Shown one piece after another: positions 8,042 to 17,094 of a stretch of DNA of 64,000 nucleotides (position 1 is the stretch's first letter; each line of letters begins with the position of its first letter). Position numbers and translations under genes: made by a program. Origin of the DNA: JANOZM01 sp031429355 (GTDB lineage Bacteria; Pseudomonadota; Gammaproteobacteria; Burkholderiales; Burkholderiaceae_E); contig JANOZM010000002.1 of NCBI GenBank assembly GCA_031429355.1, positions 59,536-123,535 of the forward strand, given 5' to 3'. Below the pieces are notes generated by a model that had not been told where the DNA came from, did no database searches, and saw nothing but the letters and a program-made list of their open reading frames with translations.

Positions 8042-9075
8042 TACGATTCTGCAGTAAATCCGATTCGTTTAACTAATGGTTCCCAACGTTTAAATTCGTC
8101 TTGTTGGCTTTTGTCCATTTCGGCCGAAGTTGAGCCTCGCGCAACCAAACCAATTGTGGCTAACGAATCTACCACTGCTACGTCTTTTAAGGCTGCGTTA
8201 ATTGCGGTGTTGGCAGCACTAACTGTACTTGCAGGTGTTTTTGCAGGCATGTAAAAGCCGAACCATTCTTCGGTAGTCAGATCTGGAAAACCGGACTCGG
8301 CAAAGGTTGGTACATCGGGTGTAAACGGTGTACGTTGCGCGCCAGAAGTAGCCAAGATGCGCAACTTACCAGCACGTTGATTGACTAAAAAATCGCCAGT
8401 CGGTGTAAACATAGAAGCGATTTGTCCACCGATAACGTCGGTAACGCCTGGCACTGAACCACGATAGCCGACGTGCTTTAAATCAGTGTTGGTGTTTAAG
8501 CCCAATAAGGCGCCTAAAAAGTGTGGCGTTGAACCCGCAGCTGGTGAGCCATAGTTTGCGTCTTTAATATTGGCTTTGGCCCAAGCGATATAGTCTTTTA
8601 CAGTGCGAACCGAGACTGGAACCAAAGGCCCAACAGCCAGTCCGTGAGTCATGATGGCGGCAATAGAAACCGGAACAAAATCTTTGAAAGGATCGTAGCT
8701 TAACTTTTTGTAAATATGCGGATAGATCGACATGCAAGAGTAGGGCGTTAATAACATTTGGCTACCATCGGCGGGCGCTGCCTTCACTGCGTCGATAGCA
8801 ATGCGTCCGCCAGCGCCCGGTTTGTTTTCTACAATGCCAGCTGCTTTGCTAAAAGCAGTCCCGCCAATACGCTCCGCAACACGCCGACTAGTTGTGTCGG
8901 CAGTGCCACCTGCCGGAAATCCGTTAACGATTTTCACTTGCTCTAACGCTTGTGCTTGTGCACTTAAGGGCGCGAGCGCACTAAATGTGCCAAGGGCTGC
9001 AAGCGAACTAGTCGATTGCAAAAAACGACGCTTGCTAATTTTTGGGTTGTTTAGATTGCTTATGGGTTTGTTCAT
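8041..9075 (-). CDS. Bug/TctC-type periplasmic solute-binding protein with Tat-like signal
   Basis: About 344 residues. Near the N terminus KISKRRFLQST followed by a hydrophobic stretch ending in AQAQA resembles a twin-arginine signal. The mature protein has the Bug (tripartite tricarboxylate receptor) pattern: VNGFPAGGTADTTSRRVAERI, ENKPGAGGRIA, the central KHVGYRGSVPGVTDVIGGQI and the DVPTFAESGFPDL loop. The frame is open upstream to 9162, but the ATG at 9075 is preceded by CGGAGACACAA, a good ribosome binding site. Cotranscribed with the CoA ligase and marR, it probably captures the substrate of this locus. No TctA/TctB membrane partner is encoded in the window. Confidence 0.9.
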   Translation of the reverse strand: MNKPISNLNNPKISKRRFLQSTSSLAALGTFSALAPLSAQAQALEQVKIVNGFPAGGTADTTSRRVAERIGGTAFSKAAGIVENKPGAGGRIAIDAVKAAPADGSQMLLTPYSCMSIYPHIYKKLSYDPFKDFVPVSIAAIMTHGLAVGPLVPVSVRTVKDYIAWAKANIKDANYGSPAAGSTPHFLGALLGLNTNTDLKHVGYRGSVPGVTDVIGGQIASMFTPTGDFLVNQRAGKLRILATSGAQRTPFTPDVPTFAESGFPDLTTEEWFGFYMPAKTPASTVSAANTAINAALKDVAVVDSLATIGLVARGSTSAEMDKSQQDEFKRWEPLVKRIGFTAES

Positions 9076-9115
9076 TTGTGTCTCCGGGGCGCAATTAAAT
9101 TTAGAAAAAATTCGT

Positions 9116-11023
9116 TTAAGCTTTAATAGTAAACAGTAATTGATCGTCGTGCATCGCTTCAACTAAATTAGCGCGATGTTGCAAGACGGCGCGTTGGTTA
9201 ATTGAACCTTTGTCGGTTACTTCGCCTTTGTCGATACTTGGCGCATCATTTAACAAGTGCATTCGGGCAATACGACTAGCGCTGCCCGTCGAGTTCTGAC
9301 CTAATTGTTGTAACACTTGTTTAAAATGCGCCTGCACGGCAGGGCTTTCTAGTACATTTTTTAATGATGCACTATCAGGTAAAGCCGCAAGTTTACGAAC
9401 TCCTTGCGTTGGAAAAACTAAAGCACCCACTTCCTTAAGATTAATTCCGGTTAGCACTACATCTTGAACATAGGGCGCACCGGCTGCAATTAATTTAGCG
9501 CGCATCGGCCCAACACTGACAAAGGTGCCTGTGGCTAATTTAAAGTCCTCGGCGATTCGGCCATCAAAGCGTAAGCCTTGGTGCAGATCGCTTTGATCAA
9601 TCCACAATACGGCGTCTCCGGTTTTAAAAAAACCTTCCTCATCAAAACTTTCGTTAGTAGCCTCACTATTGCGCCAATAGCCCGGCGTAATGTTGGGGCC
9701 GCGATATCGGACTTCGGTTTTTCCGTCAATCGGAACTAATTTTAACTCTAACCCCGGTGCGGGTACGCCCAAGTAACCCGCCTTTACGTTATGGCTGGTA
9801 ACAAAAAGTCCAAAGGGGGCGGATTCTGTCATTCCTAAGCCAGTACCCATGACAATGCGCTCACCAATTTCAGATTCTTGGGTGCTATGCAAATTATCCC
9901 AAATGGGTTGTGCCAATGCGGCCCCTGCGTAAAAGAAAAACTTAACGCGAGAAAGTAAATTTTTTCGCAGCACATCATCAGTTTTCATTGCGATTGCAAT
10001 TGCTTCAAAACCGGTTGGCACATTGAAGTAAGCAGTAGGTGCGATCTCGCGAAGGTTGCGCAGTGTTTCGTGAATTAAAGCAGGGACTGGTTTGCCATCG
10101 TCGATGTACATAGTGCCGCCGTTGTAAACCACCATACCAAAATTATGGTTTCCACCGAACGTATGATTCCAAGGCAACCAATCGACCAAAATGGGCGGTT
10201 CTTGCGCCAAAATTGGCATAGATTGGCGCATTTGCTGTTGATTCGCGCACCACATTTTGTGCGTGTTGACTACTCCTTTAGGTAACTTGGTTGAACCGGA
10301 TGTAAACAAAAATTTGGCGATTGTTTGGCCGTTAACTTGCGCAGCTGCGTCGGCCACTGCACTTGTAACGGGTGTACTTAGCAATTGATTTAGATTTGTT
10401 GAGGTAACACCATCAATTGCGCCACGCGATAAAACGACCTCGCAATTTGCAGTGCGCGTAGCCTTAATAGCTTTGCCGTAACGAACCGGGTCAGTTGCAA
10501 AAATTAAACCTGGCGTTATTGTGTCTAAAACGTGGCGTAGTTTTTCAAAGTCTTGGCTAATTAAAGAATAAGCCGTTGATACTGGGCAAAAAGGTATGCC
10601 CACCAAAATACAGCCGAGAGCAATCAGTGCATGATCGATCGAATTTTCGCTAAGAATTGCTACTGGGCGATCTCGATTTAGGCCGCGGTTTAACAGTGCT
10701 TGGCCAACGTGCTGTGCTGAATCGTAAGCTTGTTGAAATGTAATTTTTTGCCAATCACCCAACGTGCCGTCGGCTAATTTTTCACGCTGTGCAAACAAAA
10801 CACAATCTGGAGTCGTGGCCGCCCAATGTTGCAAACGCTCGCCCATAGAATCGGCATAGTTTGATAAGGGCTGATCGGCACTGAGGTATTGAACGCCCGT
10901 TTCACCATCGCGCAATTGAATGCGGGTCACTCCAAAGTCAAAGGCGCGGTATTTGGCGGTTGTTGCGCCGTTAGGTGCGCTGTTAAGTGAATTGCTAGCG
11001 GAACTGTCAATTGAATTGGTCAA
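9116..11023 (-). CDS. Feruloyl-CoA synthase-like acyl-CoA ligase
   Basis: 635 residues of the ANL superfamily (adenylate-forming acyl-CoA synthetases). The phosphate-binding loop is FLFTSGSTKLPKGVVNTHK; further motifs are WLPWNHTFGGNHNFG, GTGLGMTES and KTGDAVLW, all characteristic of the feruloyl-CoA synthase branch. It would activate a hydroxycinnamate or related aromatic acid with ATP and CoA. The start is a TTG at 11021-11023 with GAGGAGG about 10 bases upstream. It lies between the enoyl-CoA hydratase and the Bug receptor on the same strand. Vanillin dehydrogenase and protocatechuate genes are not in the window, so ferulate itself is not proven. Confidence 0.88.
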   Translation of the reverse strand: MTNSIDSSASNSLNSAPNGATTAKYRAFDFGVTRIQLRDGETGVQYLSADQPLSNYADSMGERLQHWAATTPDCVLFAQREKLADGTLGDWQKITFQQAYDSAQHVGQALLNRGLNRDRPVAILSENSIDHALIALGCILVGIPFCPVSTAYSLISQDFEKLRHVLDTITPGLIFATDPVRYGKAIKATRTANCEVVLSRGAIDGVTSTNLNQLLSTPVTSAVADAAAQVNGQTIAKFLFTSGSTKLPKGVVNTHKMWCANQQQMRQSMPILAQEPPILVDWLPWNHTFGGNHNFGMVVYNGGTMYIDDGKPVPALIHETLRNLREIAPTAYFNVPTGFEAIAIAMKTDDVLRKNLLSRVKFFFYAGAALAQPIWDNLHSTQESEIGERIVMGTGLGMTESAPFGLFVTSHNVKAGYLGVPAPGLELKLVPIDGKTEVRYRGPNITPGYWRNSEATNESFDEEGFFKTGDAVLWIDQSDLHQGLRFDGRIAEDFKLATGTFVSVGPMRAKLIAAGAPYVQDVVLTGINLKEVGALVFPTQGVRKLAALPDSASLKNVLESPAVQAHFKQVLQQLGQNSTGSASRIARMHLLNDAPSIDKGEVTDKGSINQRAVLQHRANLVEAMHDDQLLFTIKA

Positions 11024-11080
11024 AAGTTTTGCCCCTCCTCGAGCAAGCCGATTGTTTATTCGAATGGTTATTGGCGATTG

Positions 11081-11881
11081 TTAATCTGCTTTTTTAACTT
11101 TTTCTGCGCGTCCTTCCAAGAACGCATTTAATCGATTTTTTGCCTCAGGTGCAGACTGCGCAATACCCGCCATCAACGCCTCAGTAAAGTGGCCGTGCTC
11201 CGCTGATTGCTCGGCAATTCGAGGCAGCGCTTGGACTAAAGCGTAATTAGTTAAGGGAGCGTTTTCGGTGATGCGATGGGCTAGTTCTATTGCTTTGGTC
11301 AGACTAGTGCCTGCGTCTACTAAGTACTGCGCAAAACCTAAACGTTCGCCGTCTACAGCGTTGTATACCCGACCGGTTAGCATCATGTCGGTCATGCGGG
11401 CTACACCCACTAATTTAGAAATGCGTACCGACCCACCGCCGCCAACGTAAATTCCGCGCGAACCTTCGGGCAGGGCGTAAAAAGCAGAAGCATCGGCAAC
11501 TCGAATATGGCAAGCGCTGGCGAGTTCGAGGCCACCGCCTACGACTGCGCCCTTTAGGGCCGCTACAACAGGTACACGGGCGTATTGAATGGCGTCCATG
11601 GCGTAATGCCAGCCACGAGAGTGCAAGACCCCTTGGCCCGCGTCACGCTCTTTTAGATCGCTTAGGTCTAGTCCGGCACAAAAATGATCGCCGCTACCGC
11701 AAAGTACCGCGGCGCGAACGGTACTTGGCATTTCTTCAAAAGTACGCCGCAGTGCCGAAACCAGCGCATCATTCAGTGCGTTGCGCTTCGTTGCGCGGGT
11801 TATTTCGATAATTGCTATCGAGCGTTCGTAGCGAACCGAAAGATCGGAAGACGTTTCTTGGTGGGTAGAGGTTACAGTCAC
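11081..11881 (-). CDS. Enoyl-CoA hydratase/isomerase (crotonase family)
   Basis: 266 residues with the crotonase fold. The first oxyanion-hole segment is HFCAGLDLSDLKE, the second AALKGAVVGGGLELASACHI, followed by the catalytic region ALPEGSRGIYVGGGG. The family includes hydroxycinnamoyl-CoA hydratase-lyase, which turns feruloyl-CoA into vanillin and acetyl-CoA; other members are beta-oxidation hydratases. Its position as first gene of the operon with a feruloyl-CoA-synthase-like ligase favours a side-chain-shortening role. The start is GTG (11879-11881) without a strong ribosome binding site. It is divergent from the amidohydrolase gene with 129 bases between. Confidence 0.87.
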   Translation of the reverse strand: MTVTSTHQETSSDLSVRYERSIAIIEITRATKRNALNDALVSALRRTFEEMPSTVRAAVLCGSGDHFCAGLDLSDLKERDAGQGVLHSRGWHYAMDAIQYARVPVVAALKGAVVGGGLELASACHIRVADASAFYALPEGSRGIYVGGGGSVRISKLVGVARMTDMMLTGRVYNAVDGERLGFAQYLVDAGTSLTKAIELAHRITENAPLTNYALVQALPRIAEQSAEHGHFTEALMAGIAQSAPEAKNRLNAFLEGRAEKVKKAD

Positions 11882-11940
11882 AATGGAGCGATCGCTTAAT
11901 GTCTTGGGTTAGTAGAGCGCAAAGTTGTTGGCTTGCAGAA

Positions 11941-11987
11941 TTGACTTTGCAAGTCTATATTATTGTTATAAAGTATAACGAAGTCAA
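11941..11987. promoter_or_regulatory. Nested dyads in the ech/amidohydrolase divergent promoter
   Basis: Three symmetric elements lie close together. GTTATA-AAG-TATAAC (11965-11979) is a perfect 6-bp inverted repeat. GACTT-TGC-AAGTC (11943-11955) is a second. TTGACTT at 11941-11947 pairs with AAGTCAA at 11981-11987, framing the first element. This is the arrangement of an operator for a dimeric regulator such as MarR, probably controlling both divergent units. A further palindrome AGCGATCGCT is at 11887-11896. Confidence 0.6.
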
Positions 11988-12010
11988 TCCTTTAAGTTGC
12001 GCCGCACTCT

Positions 12011-12871
12011 ATGAACCCTGCTGATCTTATTGCTATCGATTTTCATACGCATGCCGAAGTGAGTTGTTGGAACCCATTCGACAACTACGGTGAAGAGTTC
12101 GACCGTGCCGCGGACAAACACTTCAAATCATCACGCCGTCCAACAATTGCCGAATCAATTATCTATTTTCGCGAACGAAAAATTGGATTCGTTATGTTCA
12201 CTGTAGATAGCGAGGCGCAAATGGGGCGCAAGCGAATTCCTAACGAAGAAATCGCCCAAGCTGCAAAAGAAAACAGCGACATCATGATTGCTTTTGCCAG
12301 CATTGATCCGCATAAAGGCAAAATGGGCGCGCGCGAGGCCGAGCGCTTAATAAAAGAGCATGGTGTTAAGGGCTTTAAGTTCCATCCAACCGTGCAAGGT
12401 TTTTACCCCTACGATCGCATGGCTTGGCCGATTTACGAAGTGATTAACGAATACAAATTACCGGCAATTTTTCACACGGGCCATAGCGGTATTGGCAGCG
12501 GTATGCGTTGTGGTGGTGGGTTGCGGTTAGAGTACAGCAACCCGATGCATCTTGATGATGTTGCGATTGCATTTCCTGATATGCAAATTGTTATGGCGCA
12601 CCCTAGTTGGCCTTGGCAAGATGAGGCTTTATCAGTTGCCATGCACAAGCCCAATGTGTGGATTGATTTGTCGGGATGGAGCCCAAAATATTTTCCGCCA
12701 CAACTAATTCAATACTGCAATACGCTGTTAAAAGATCGGGTTTTGTTTGGTAGCGACTTTCCTTTAATTACCCCAGATCGCTGGATGAAAGACGCCGAGC
12801 AGGCCGGTTTTAAGCCCGAAGTTATGCCAGGAATTTTGAAGGGCAATGCGGTACGGTTATTGGGGTTGTAA
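12011..12871 (+). CDS. Amidohydrolase-2 family protein (ACMSD-like metal hydrolase/decarboxylase)
   Basis: 286 residues. The metal-binding HxH is at His12 and His14 (IDFHTHAE), followed by KFHPTV, the ligand His in FHTGHSG, MAHPSWPW and the catalytic Asp in LFGSDFPL. This is the amidohydrolase-2 subgroup that includes aminocarboxymuconate-semialdehyde decarboxylase, gamma-resorcylate decarboxylase and 4-oxalomesaconate hydratase, so C-C or C-O chemistry on an aromatic-derived acid is likely. It faces the ech-ligase-Bug-marR operon across a short promoter region with dyads, suggesting the same pathway. The exact reaction cannot be read. Confidence 0.87.
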   Translation: MNPADLIAIDFHTHAEVSCWNPFDNYGEEFDRAADKHFKSSRRPTIAESIIYFRERKIGFVMFTVDSEAQMGRKRIPNEEIAQAAKENSDIMIAFASIDPHKGKMGAREAERLIKEHGVKGFKFHPTVQGFYPYDRMAWPIYEVINEYKLPAIFHTGHSGIGSGMRCGGGLRLEYSNPMHLDDVAIAFPDMQIVMAHPSWPWQDEALSVAMHKPNVWIDLSGWSPKYFPPQLIQYCNTLLKDRVLFGSDFPLITPDRWMKDAEQAGFKPEVMPGILKGNAVRLLGL

Positions 12872-12907
12872 ACGGCGTCACTTATTGCCGTCATTTAAAA
12901 TACAGCC

Positions 12908-14053
12908 TTAAAACCAATCGTTAATCATAACGCCAAGTCCAAAGCGTCGAATCCGCTGGTTGTAGTCAATTAGCGATTCACCGTAGCCATCAAAATATTG
13001 TGCATACCACCGCATGGTTGGCGTAAAACCAGTTGGACGACTCCAGTCGAATTGGCCGGAGCCTTTGCCTTTCGAATCAACTGAGCGACGCAGCGTTAAA
13101 GTGAAATGATTGTTCGCAGTTACATCACCCAAGCGAAGCTCGGCGTAACCTAGGTAACGATTAATATCTGAATTATCATCGCCACCCTGATCCGCACTTG
13201 ATTTCTTTTCCCGTTCAGGGATGCGATACCAAAGCTTTAATGAAGCCCAATTGCTGGCACTTTTATCAAAAAACACTTCGGCGGTTATGCGGTTCCAGCT
13301 ACGCGATTCGGGAATTGATCGGCCGTTGGATTGATGATTAAAGCCGATTGTTGTGAGTTGGTGTTTCCAGCCAAATATCTCGCCCTTAAAGCCAGGCGCT
13401 GCTAAAAATATTTCAGGCTCATGGTTGTATTCCCGAAACGGACGAGAGCGATCGGCGTCATACAACTGCCACCAAGACTTGCCGGTGTATGCAAAAAACG
13501 GCGCAACGCGACCGTCGAATAACGGTGGCGAAAGCGGGAATTTAAAACTCACTTGAAACAATGCTTCGCTCGATTTATTTGGTTTCGAAAACACGGTGTC
13601 GTTTACGCGCTGTTGCGTTGTTATCGGTAATAAATAATTAGGGCGATGCAGCATTAACGTGAACGGCTGGCCCCAAGCTGTAAGTTCCGATTCCAAGCGA
13701 CGCTCGAACAAGGTTTTCGTTTCTTGTGGTTTGCTGGCTAATTCGATAACGATTGGTGAGCATTGTTGCTGGAGTTGTTTAACGGTTGTTTCTGAACTAG
13801 CTTGGGCGATAGCTTTTAGTAAGCAACGTTCTTTCTCCACAGCCATGTTATTTGGCGCAACGGGTTCCAAGATTGCTTCTTTTACACTGTTGGCGGCAAC
13901 TGGAGCAGAGTAAAACAAACTTGATGTAAACCCAAAAGCTATCGATAGGCTAAAGAAAATCGAATTGACCAAACTTAAATCAAATTGAGAGGCCGTCAAC
14001 CGCTTGAGTCTTGGACGAGTTTTAGCATTGAGAATTTGGATTGTTCCGCCCAT
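12908..14053 (-). CDS. pldA: Outer-membrane phospholipase A (OMPLA)
   Basis: 381 residues. The C-terminal two-thirds is the OMPLA beta-barrel with TGKSWWQLYDADRSRPFRE and HEPEIFL. The catalytic triad matches exactly in spacing: His240 and Ser242 in NHQSNGRS and Asn254 in SRSWNR, as His142/Ser144/Asn156 in E. coli. It ends in the aromatic residue Phe, the outer-membrane assembly signal. The N-terminal part (about 1-115) holds a hydrophobic segment at 26-55 for export and an extra periplasmic stretch with two cysteines. It should hydrolyse phospholipids in the outer leaflet when the membrane is disturbed. It sits between catabolic loci with no evident link. Confidence 0.93.
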   Translation of the reverse strand: MGGTIQILNAKTRPRLKRLTASQFDLSLVNSIFFSLSIAFGFTSSLFYSAPVAANSVKEAILEPVAPNNMAVEKERCLLKAIAQASSETTVKQLQQQCSPIVIELASKPQETKTLFERRLESELTAWGQPFTLMLHRPNYLLPITTQQRVNDTVFSKPNKSSEALFQVSFKFPLSPPLFDGRVAPFFAYTGKSWWQLYDADRSRPFREYNHEPEIFLAAPGFKGEIFGWKHQLTTIGFNHQSNGRSIPESRSWNRITAEVFFDKSASNWASLKLWYRIPEREKKSSADQGGDDNSDINRYLGYAELRLGDVTANNHFTLTLRRSVDSKGKGSGQFDWSRPTGFTPTMRWYAQYFDGYGESLIDYNQRIRRFGLGVMINDWF

Positions 14054-14208
14054 AGGTCGTGCTCTAATTTTTAATTTCTTGAATTGGCCGATGCTACCAC
14101 TTCACGCTGGCGAAGAAAAAAAGCATCTTAATAGCCTTACTTATGCGTAAAATACAAAATTAACAATTTAGTACATTCTTAACTTTAACGCTTCTAGGAG
14201 ACTGCACT

Positions 14209-15249
14209 ATGAATAAGCACCCCTTAGGTAAGAATTTGGCCGGTTTGGCACTTGCAGGGTTAATTGCCGTCGGCGCACTTTTGGCCGTTCCGCAAATCGT
14301 TAACGCACAAGCCAATGATTTTCCAAACAAACCCGTTAAATTAATTGTTCCTTTTCCTCCCGGAGGTACTAGCGACGTCATGGGGCGAATGATTGCGGAC
14401 GAGTTAAGCAAAATTTTAAAGCAACCGTTTTTAGTCGAAAATGTTGGTGGTGCTGGTGGCGTGATTGGTGCAGAACGTGGCTCGCGTGCTAGCCCCGACG
14501 GTTACACGCTAACCTTAACGGGTGTTGGCTCGAATGCAGTGGCACATGGTTTAGATCCTAGTATTAAGTACAACTCAAATACCGATTTTGTTCACATCTC
14601 GCAAATACACCATGGCCCCAACGTATTGGTCGTTAATGCGCAGCAACCTTTCAAAACACTGAAAGAATTAATTGATTATGCAAAAGCTAATCCCGGCCGT
14701 TTAGATTATGGTTTTACCCATGCCGCATCGGGACACATGGCGATGGAGTTGTTTAAGCAAACTGCAGTTGTTTGTAAAACCGCTGATAAAAATTCGTGTC
14801 AGAACTTAGCGATGGTGGGCATTCCCTATCGTGGTGGTGGCCCAATGATGACGGCTGTTTTGGGTAACGAAATACCCATGATGTTTATCAACCAAGACGT
14901 CGCCTTACAGCATGTAAAAGCGGGCAAATTGCGTGCTATCGCGGTAAGCAGTTTGCAGCGCAACCCCTTGTATCCCGACGTACCTACAGTAGCTGAATCG
15001 GGTTATCCTGGATTTCAGGCTTTGTCATGGTCGGGTTTGTCTGCACCTAAGGGAACACCAAAAGCGATTGTCGATAAGTTAGAAGCGGCGATGGCGCAAG
15101 CAATGGGTTCAGCTGCTATTAAGCAACGCATGGAAGGCCAGGGTTTTGTTGTACCGCCGCAAGGATCGAAGGTATATGCAGATTTTGTGAAGGCCGAAAT
15201 AGATAGTTGGAGCAAAGTAATTAAGACCGCTGGGATCAAGGCGCAATGA
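14209..15249 (+). CDS. Bug/TctC-type periplasmic solute-binding protein
   Basis: 346 residues with a Sec signal peptide (about 1-35, ending NAQA). Bug-family markers are KLIVPFPPGGTSDVMGRMIA, ENVGGAGGVIG, GIPYRGGGPMMTAVLGNEIP and DVPTVAESGYPGF. A good ribosome binding site (AGGAGA) precedes the ATG. Its stop overlaps the start of the enolase-superfamily gene (ATGA), so receptor and enzyme are translated together and the ligand is probably the sugar acid handled by that enzyme. The central section contains a short insert with two cysteines (VVCKTADKNSCQ), which might form a disulfide. Confidence 0.9.
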   Translation: MNKHPLGKNLAGLALAGLIAVGALLAVPQIVNAQANDFPNKPVKLIVPFPPGGTSDVMGRMIADELSKILKQPFLVENVGGAGGVIGAERGSRASPDGYTLTLTGVGSNAVAHGLDPSIKYNSNTDFVHISQIHHGPNVLVVNAQQPFKTLKELIDYAKANPGRLDYGFTHAASGHMAMELFKQTAVVCKTADKNSCQNLAMVGIPYRGGGPMMTAVLGNEIPMMFINQDVALQHVKAGKLRAIAVSSLQRNPLYPDVPTVAESGYPGFQALSWSGLSAPKGTPKAIVDKLEAAMAQAMGSAAIKQRMEGQGFVVPPQGSKVYADFVKAEIDSWSKVIKTAGIKAQ

Positions 15250-16379
15250 ACGAATCATCTAGTACCGATAAGATTGAGCGGATTAAATTATCACTTTGCT
15301 ACTTACCTTTAGCGCAACCAATTAGCGACGCTAAGGTTTTAACGGGCCGGCAAAAACCTTTAACGGAAATTGCCTTCATTTTTTGCCAAATTAAAACCCG
15401 TGATGGTTTAGATGGATTTGGGTTTGGCTATTCTAAGCGTGCTGGTGGGCCTGGTTTGTATGCCCACGCAAAGGAAATCGCGCCTAATTTAATTGGTCAA
15501 GATCCTAACGATATCGCTAAGCTTTGGACGCATCTAATGTGGGCTGGCGCTTCGATGGGGCGTAGCGGCTTAACCAGCCAAGCAATCGCGCCATTTGATA
15601 TTGCGCTTTGGGACATGAAAGCAAAACGGGCTGGCTTATCGGTTGCAAAATTAATCGGTGCGCAGCGCGAAAGCATTGCTTGTTACAACACTTCAGGGGG
15701 GTACTTAAATATGCCCTTGCCTGAAGTATTAGATAACGTTGCAGCCTGCCGTGCAAAAGGTATTGGCGGGATAAAAATTAAAGTAGGTCAACCCGATTTG
15801 TTAGTGGATGTAAAGCGCGTGGCGGCTGTGCGTGAATTGCTAGGCACGAGCTTTCCATTAATGGTTGATGCAAATCAGCAATGGGATCGCCCTAAAGCGC
15901 AGCGCGCTTGTCGTGCCTTAGAGCCCTATGATTTAACGTGGATTGAAGAACCCTTAGATGCCTACGATATTGAAGGCCACGCGGCATTAGCGGCTACTTT
16001 TGATACGGCAATTGCGACCGGCGAAATGCTCACTAGCTTTAGCGAACATGCCCAGTTAATTATGGCTGGTGCTAGTGATTTTGTGCAACCGGATGCGCCT
16101 CGTGTAGGCGGTATCACACCGTTCTTGCAAATTATGAATTTGGCCGATTTTAAGGGCCGAAAGTTAGCGCCGCATTTCGCGATGGAAATTCATGTGCACT
16201 TGGCGGCTTGTTTTCCGCAAGAGCCTTGGTTAGAACATTTTGAATGGTTAGAGCCATTGTTTAACGAGCGTATGCAGTTGCAGAACGGCCGTATGCTCGT
16301 GCCAACGACGCCTGGTTTGGGTCTGTCGTTAAGCGGACAAGCGTTGGCTTGGACTCGGGACTCAGTTGAAATTACCTAA
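15246..16379 (+). CDS. Enolase-superfamily acid-sugar dehydratase (L-talarate/galactarate dehydratase-like)
   Basis: 377 residues of the mandelate racemase/muconate lactonizing group. The catalytic Lys pair is K177-x-K179 in IKIKVGQ. The metal ligands are Asp208 (MVDANQQWD), Glu234 (EEPLDAY) and Glu260 (ATGEMLTS). The His/Asp dyad is formed by Asp283 (VQPDA) and His310 in APHFAMEIHVHLAAC, a motif close to L-talarate/galactarate dehydratase. It would abstract the proton next to a carboxylate and eliminate water to give a 2-keto-3-deoxy acid. It is coupled to the upstream Bug receptor. Its 3' end overlaps the convergent rraA-like gene by 18 bp. Confidence 0.87.
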   Translation: MNESSSTDKIERIKLSLCYLPLAQPISDAKVLTGRQKPLTEIAFIFCQIKTRDGLDGFGFGYSKRAGGPGLYAHAKEIAPNLIGQDPNDIAKLWTHLMWAGASMGRSGLTSQAIAPFDIALWDMKAKRAGLSVAKLIGAQRESIACYNTSGGYLNMPLPEVLDNVAACRAKGIGGIKIKVGQPDLLVDVKRVAAVRELLGTSFPLMVDANQQWDRPKAQRACRALEPYDLTWIEEPLDAYDIEGHAALAATFDTAIATGEMLTSFSEHAQLIMAGASDFVQPDAPRVGGITPFLQIMNLADFKGRKLAPHFAMEIHVHLAACFPQEPWLEHFEWLEPLFNERMQLQNGRMLVPTTPGLGLSLSGQALAWTRDSVEIT

Positions 16380-17084
16380 CTTTTTTCGCCATTCGGCGTA
16401 GTCAGTACGACTTTGCTCATCGATTGCTGGGTAGAGCCCAATAATGCTGCGCCCTTTAAGTACTTCTTCGGTCACGAAATTTTCAAAATGCGTCATCTCG
16501 GTGGCTTCTTGAGCGATCTCGTCGGCCAGATGAGCCGGTATAACGACAACTCCTTCGCGATCACCCACAATAACGTCTCGCGGAAACACTGGTGCATCGC
16601 CACAACCGATCGGAGCATTAAGTTCAATCGCGTGATGCAAAGTAATGTTGGTCGGTGCAGACGGGCGATTGTGATACGCAGGAATGTTTAATTGAGCAAT
16701 TTCTGGTGAATCTCTGAAGCCACCATCGGTTACTACGCCAGCAATACCGCGCATCATTAAACGTGTTATTAAAATTGAGCCCGCCGAAGCGGCGCGTGCG
16801 TCTTTGCGCGAATCAAACACCATTACATAGTCGGGCGGGCATTGTTCAACAGCCACACGTTGCGGATGGTGGCGATCTTGAAAAACCGTTATTGGATTTA
16901 GGTCTTCTCGTGCCGGAATGTAGCGCACGGTAAATGCTTCGCCCACCATGTTTGGTAAGTTGGCGTTCAGTGGACGCACATCTTGAATGAACTGGTTGCG
17001 TAGACCGTGCTTAAACAAAGCGGTGCACAAAGTAGCGGTACTTACGTTTTTAAGTAGTTCGCGAGTTTCTTGTTTCAATGGCAT
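16362..17084 (-). CDS. RraA-family protein, first copy (HMG aldolase/oxaloacetate decarboxylase-like)
   Basis: About 240 residues. The conserved RraA/HMG-aldolase region is RGIAGVVTDGGFRDSPEIA, with the Arg-Asp pair that binds substrate and metal, then APIGCGDAPVFPRDVIVGDREGVVVIP. Members of this fold are class II pyruvate aldolases (4-hydroxy-4-methyl-2-oxoglutarate aldolase) rather than RNase regulators when found in catabolic clusters. It lies 10 bases after the IlvD/Edd dehydratase stop and is probably the next step, cleaving a 2-keto-3-deoxy acid to pyruvate plus an aldehyde. The frame is open to 17156, but the ATG at 17084 (MPLKQETRELLKN) fits the family and avoids overlap. Confidence 0.85.
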   Translation of the reverse strand: MPLKQETRELLKNVSTATLCTALFKHGLRNQFIQDVRPLNANLPNMVGEAFTVRYIPAREDLNPITVFQDRHHPQRVAVEQCPPDYVMVFDSRKDARAASAGSILITRLMMRGIAGVVTDGGFRDSPEIAQLNIPAYHNRPSAPTNITLHHAIELNAPIGCGDAPVFPRDVIVGDREGVVVIPAHLADEIAQEATEMTHFENFVTEEVLKGRSIIGLYPAIDEQSRTDYAEWRKKLGNFN

Positions 17085-17094
17085 AAAAATAATT

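Noticed and set aside
9076..9162. N-terminal extension of the Bug protein before the Tat-like signal
   Set aside because: It would overlap the CoA ligase gene, and a good ribosome binding site precedes the ATG at 9075.
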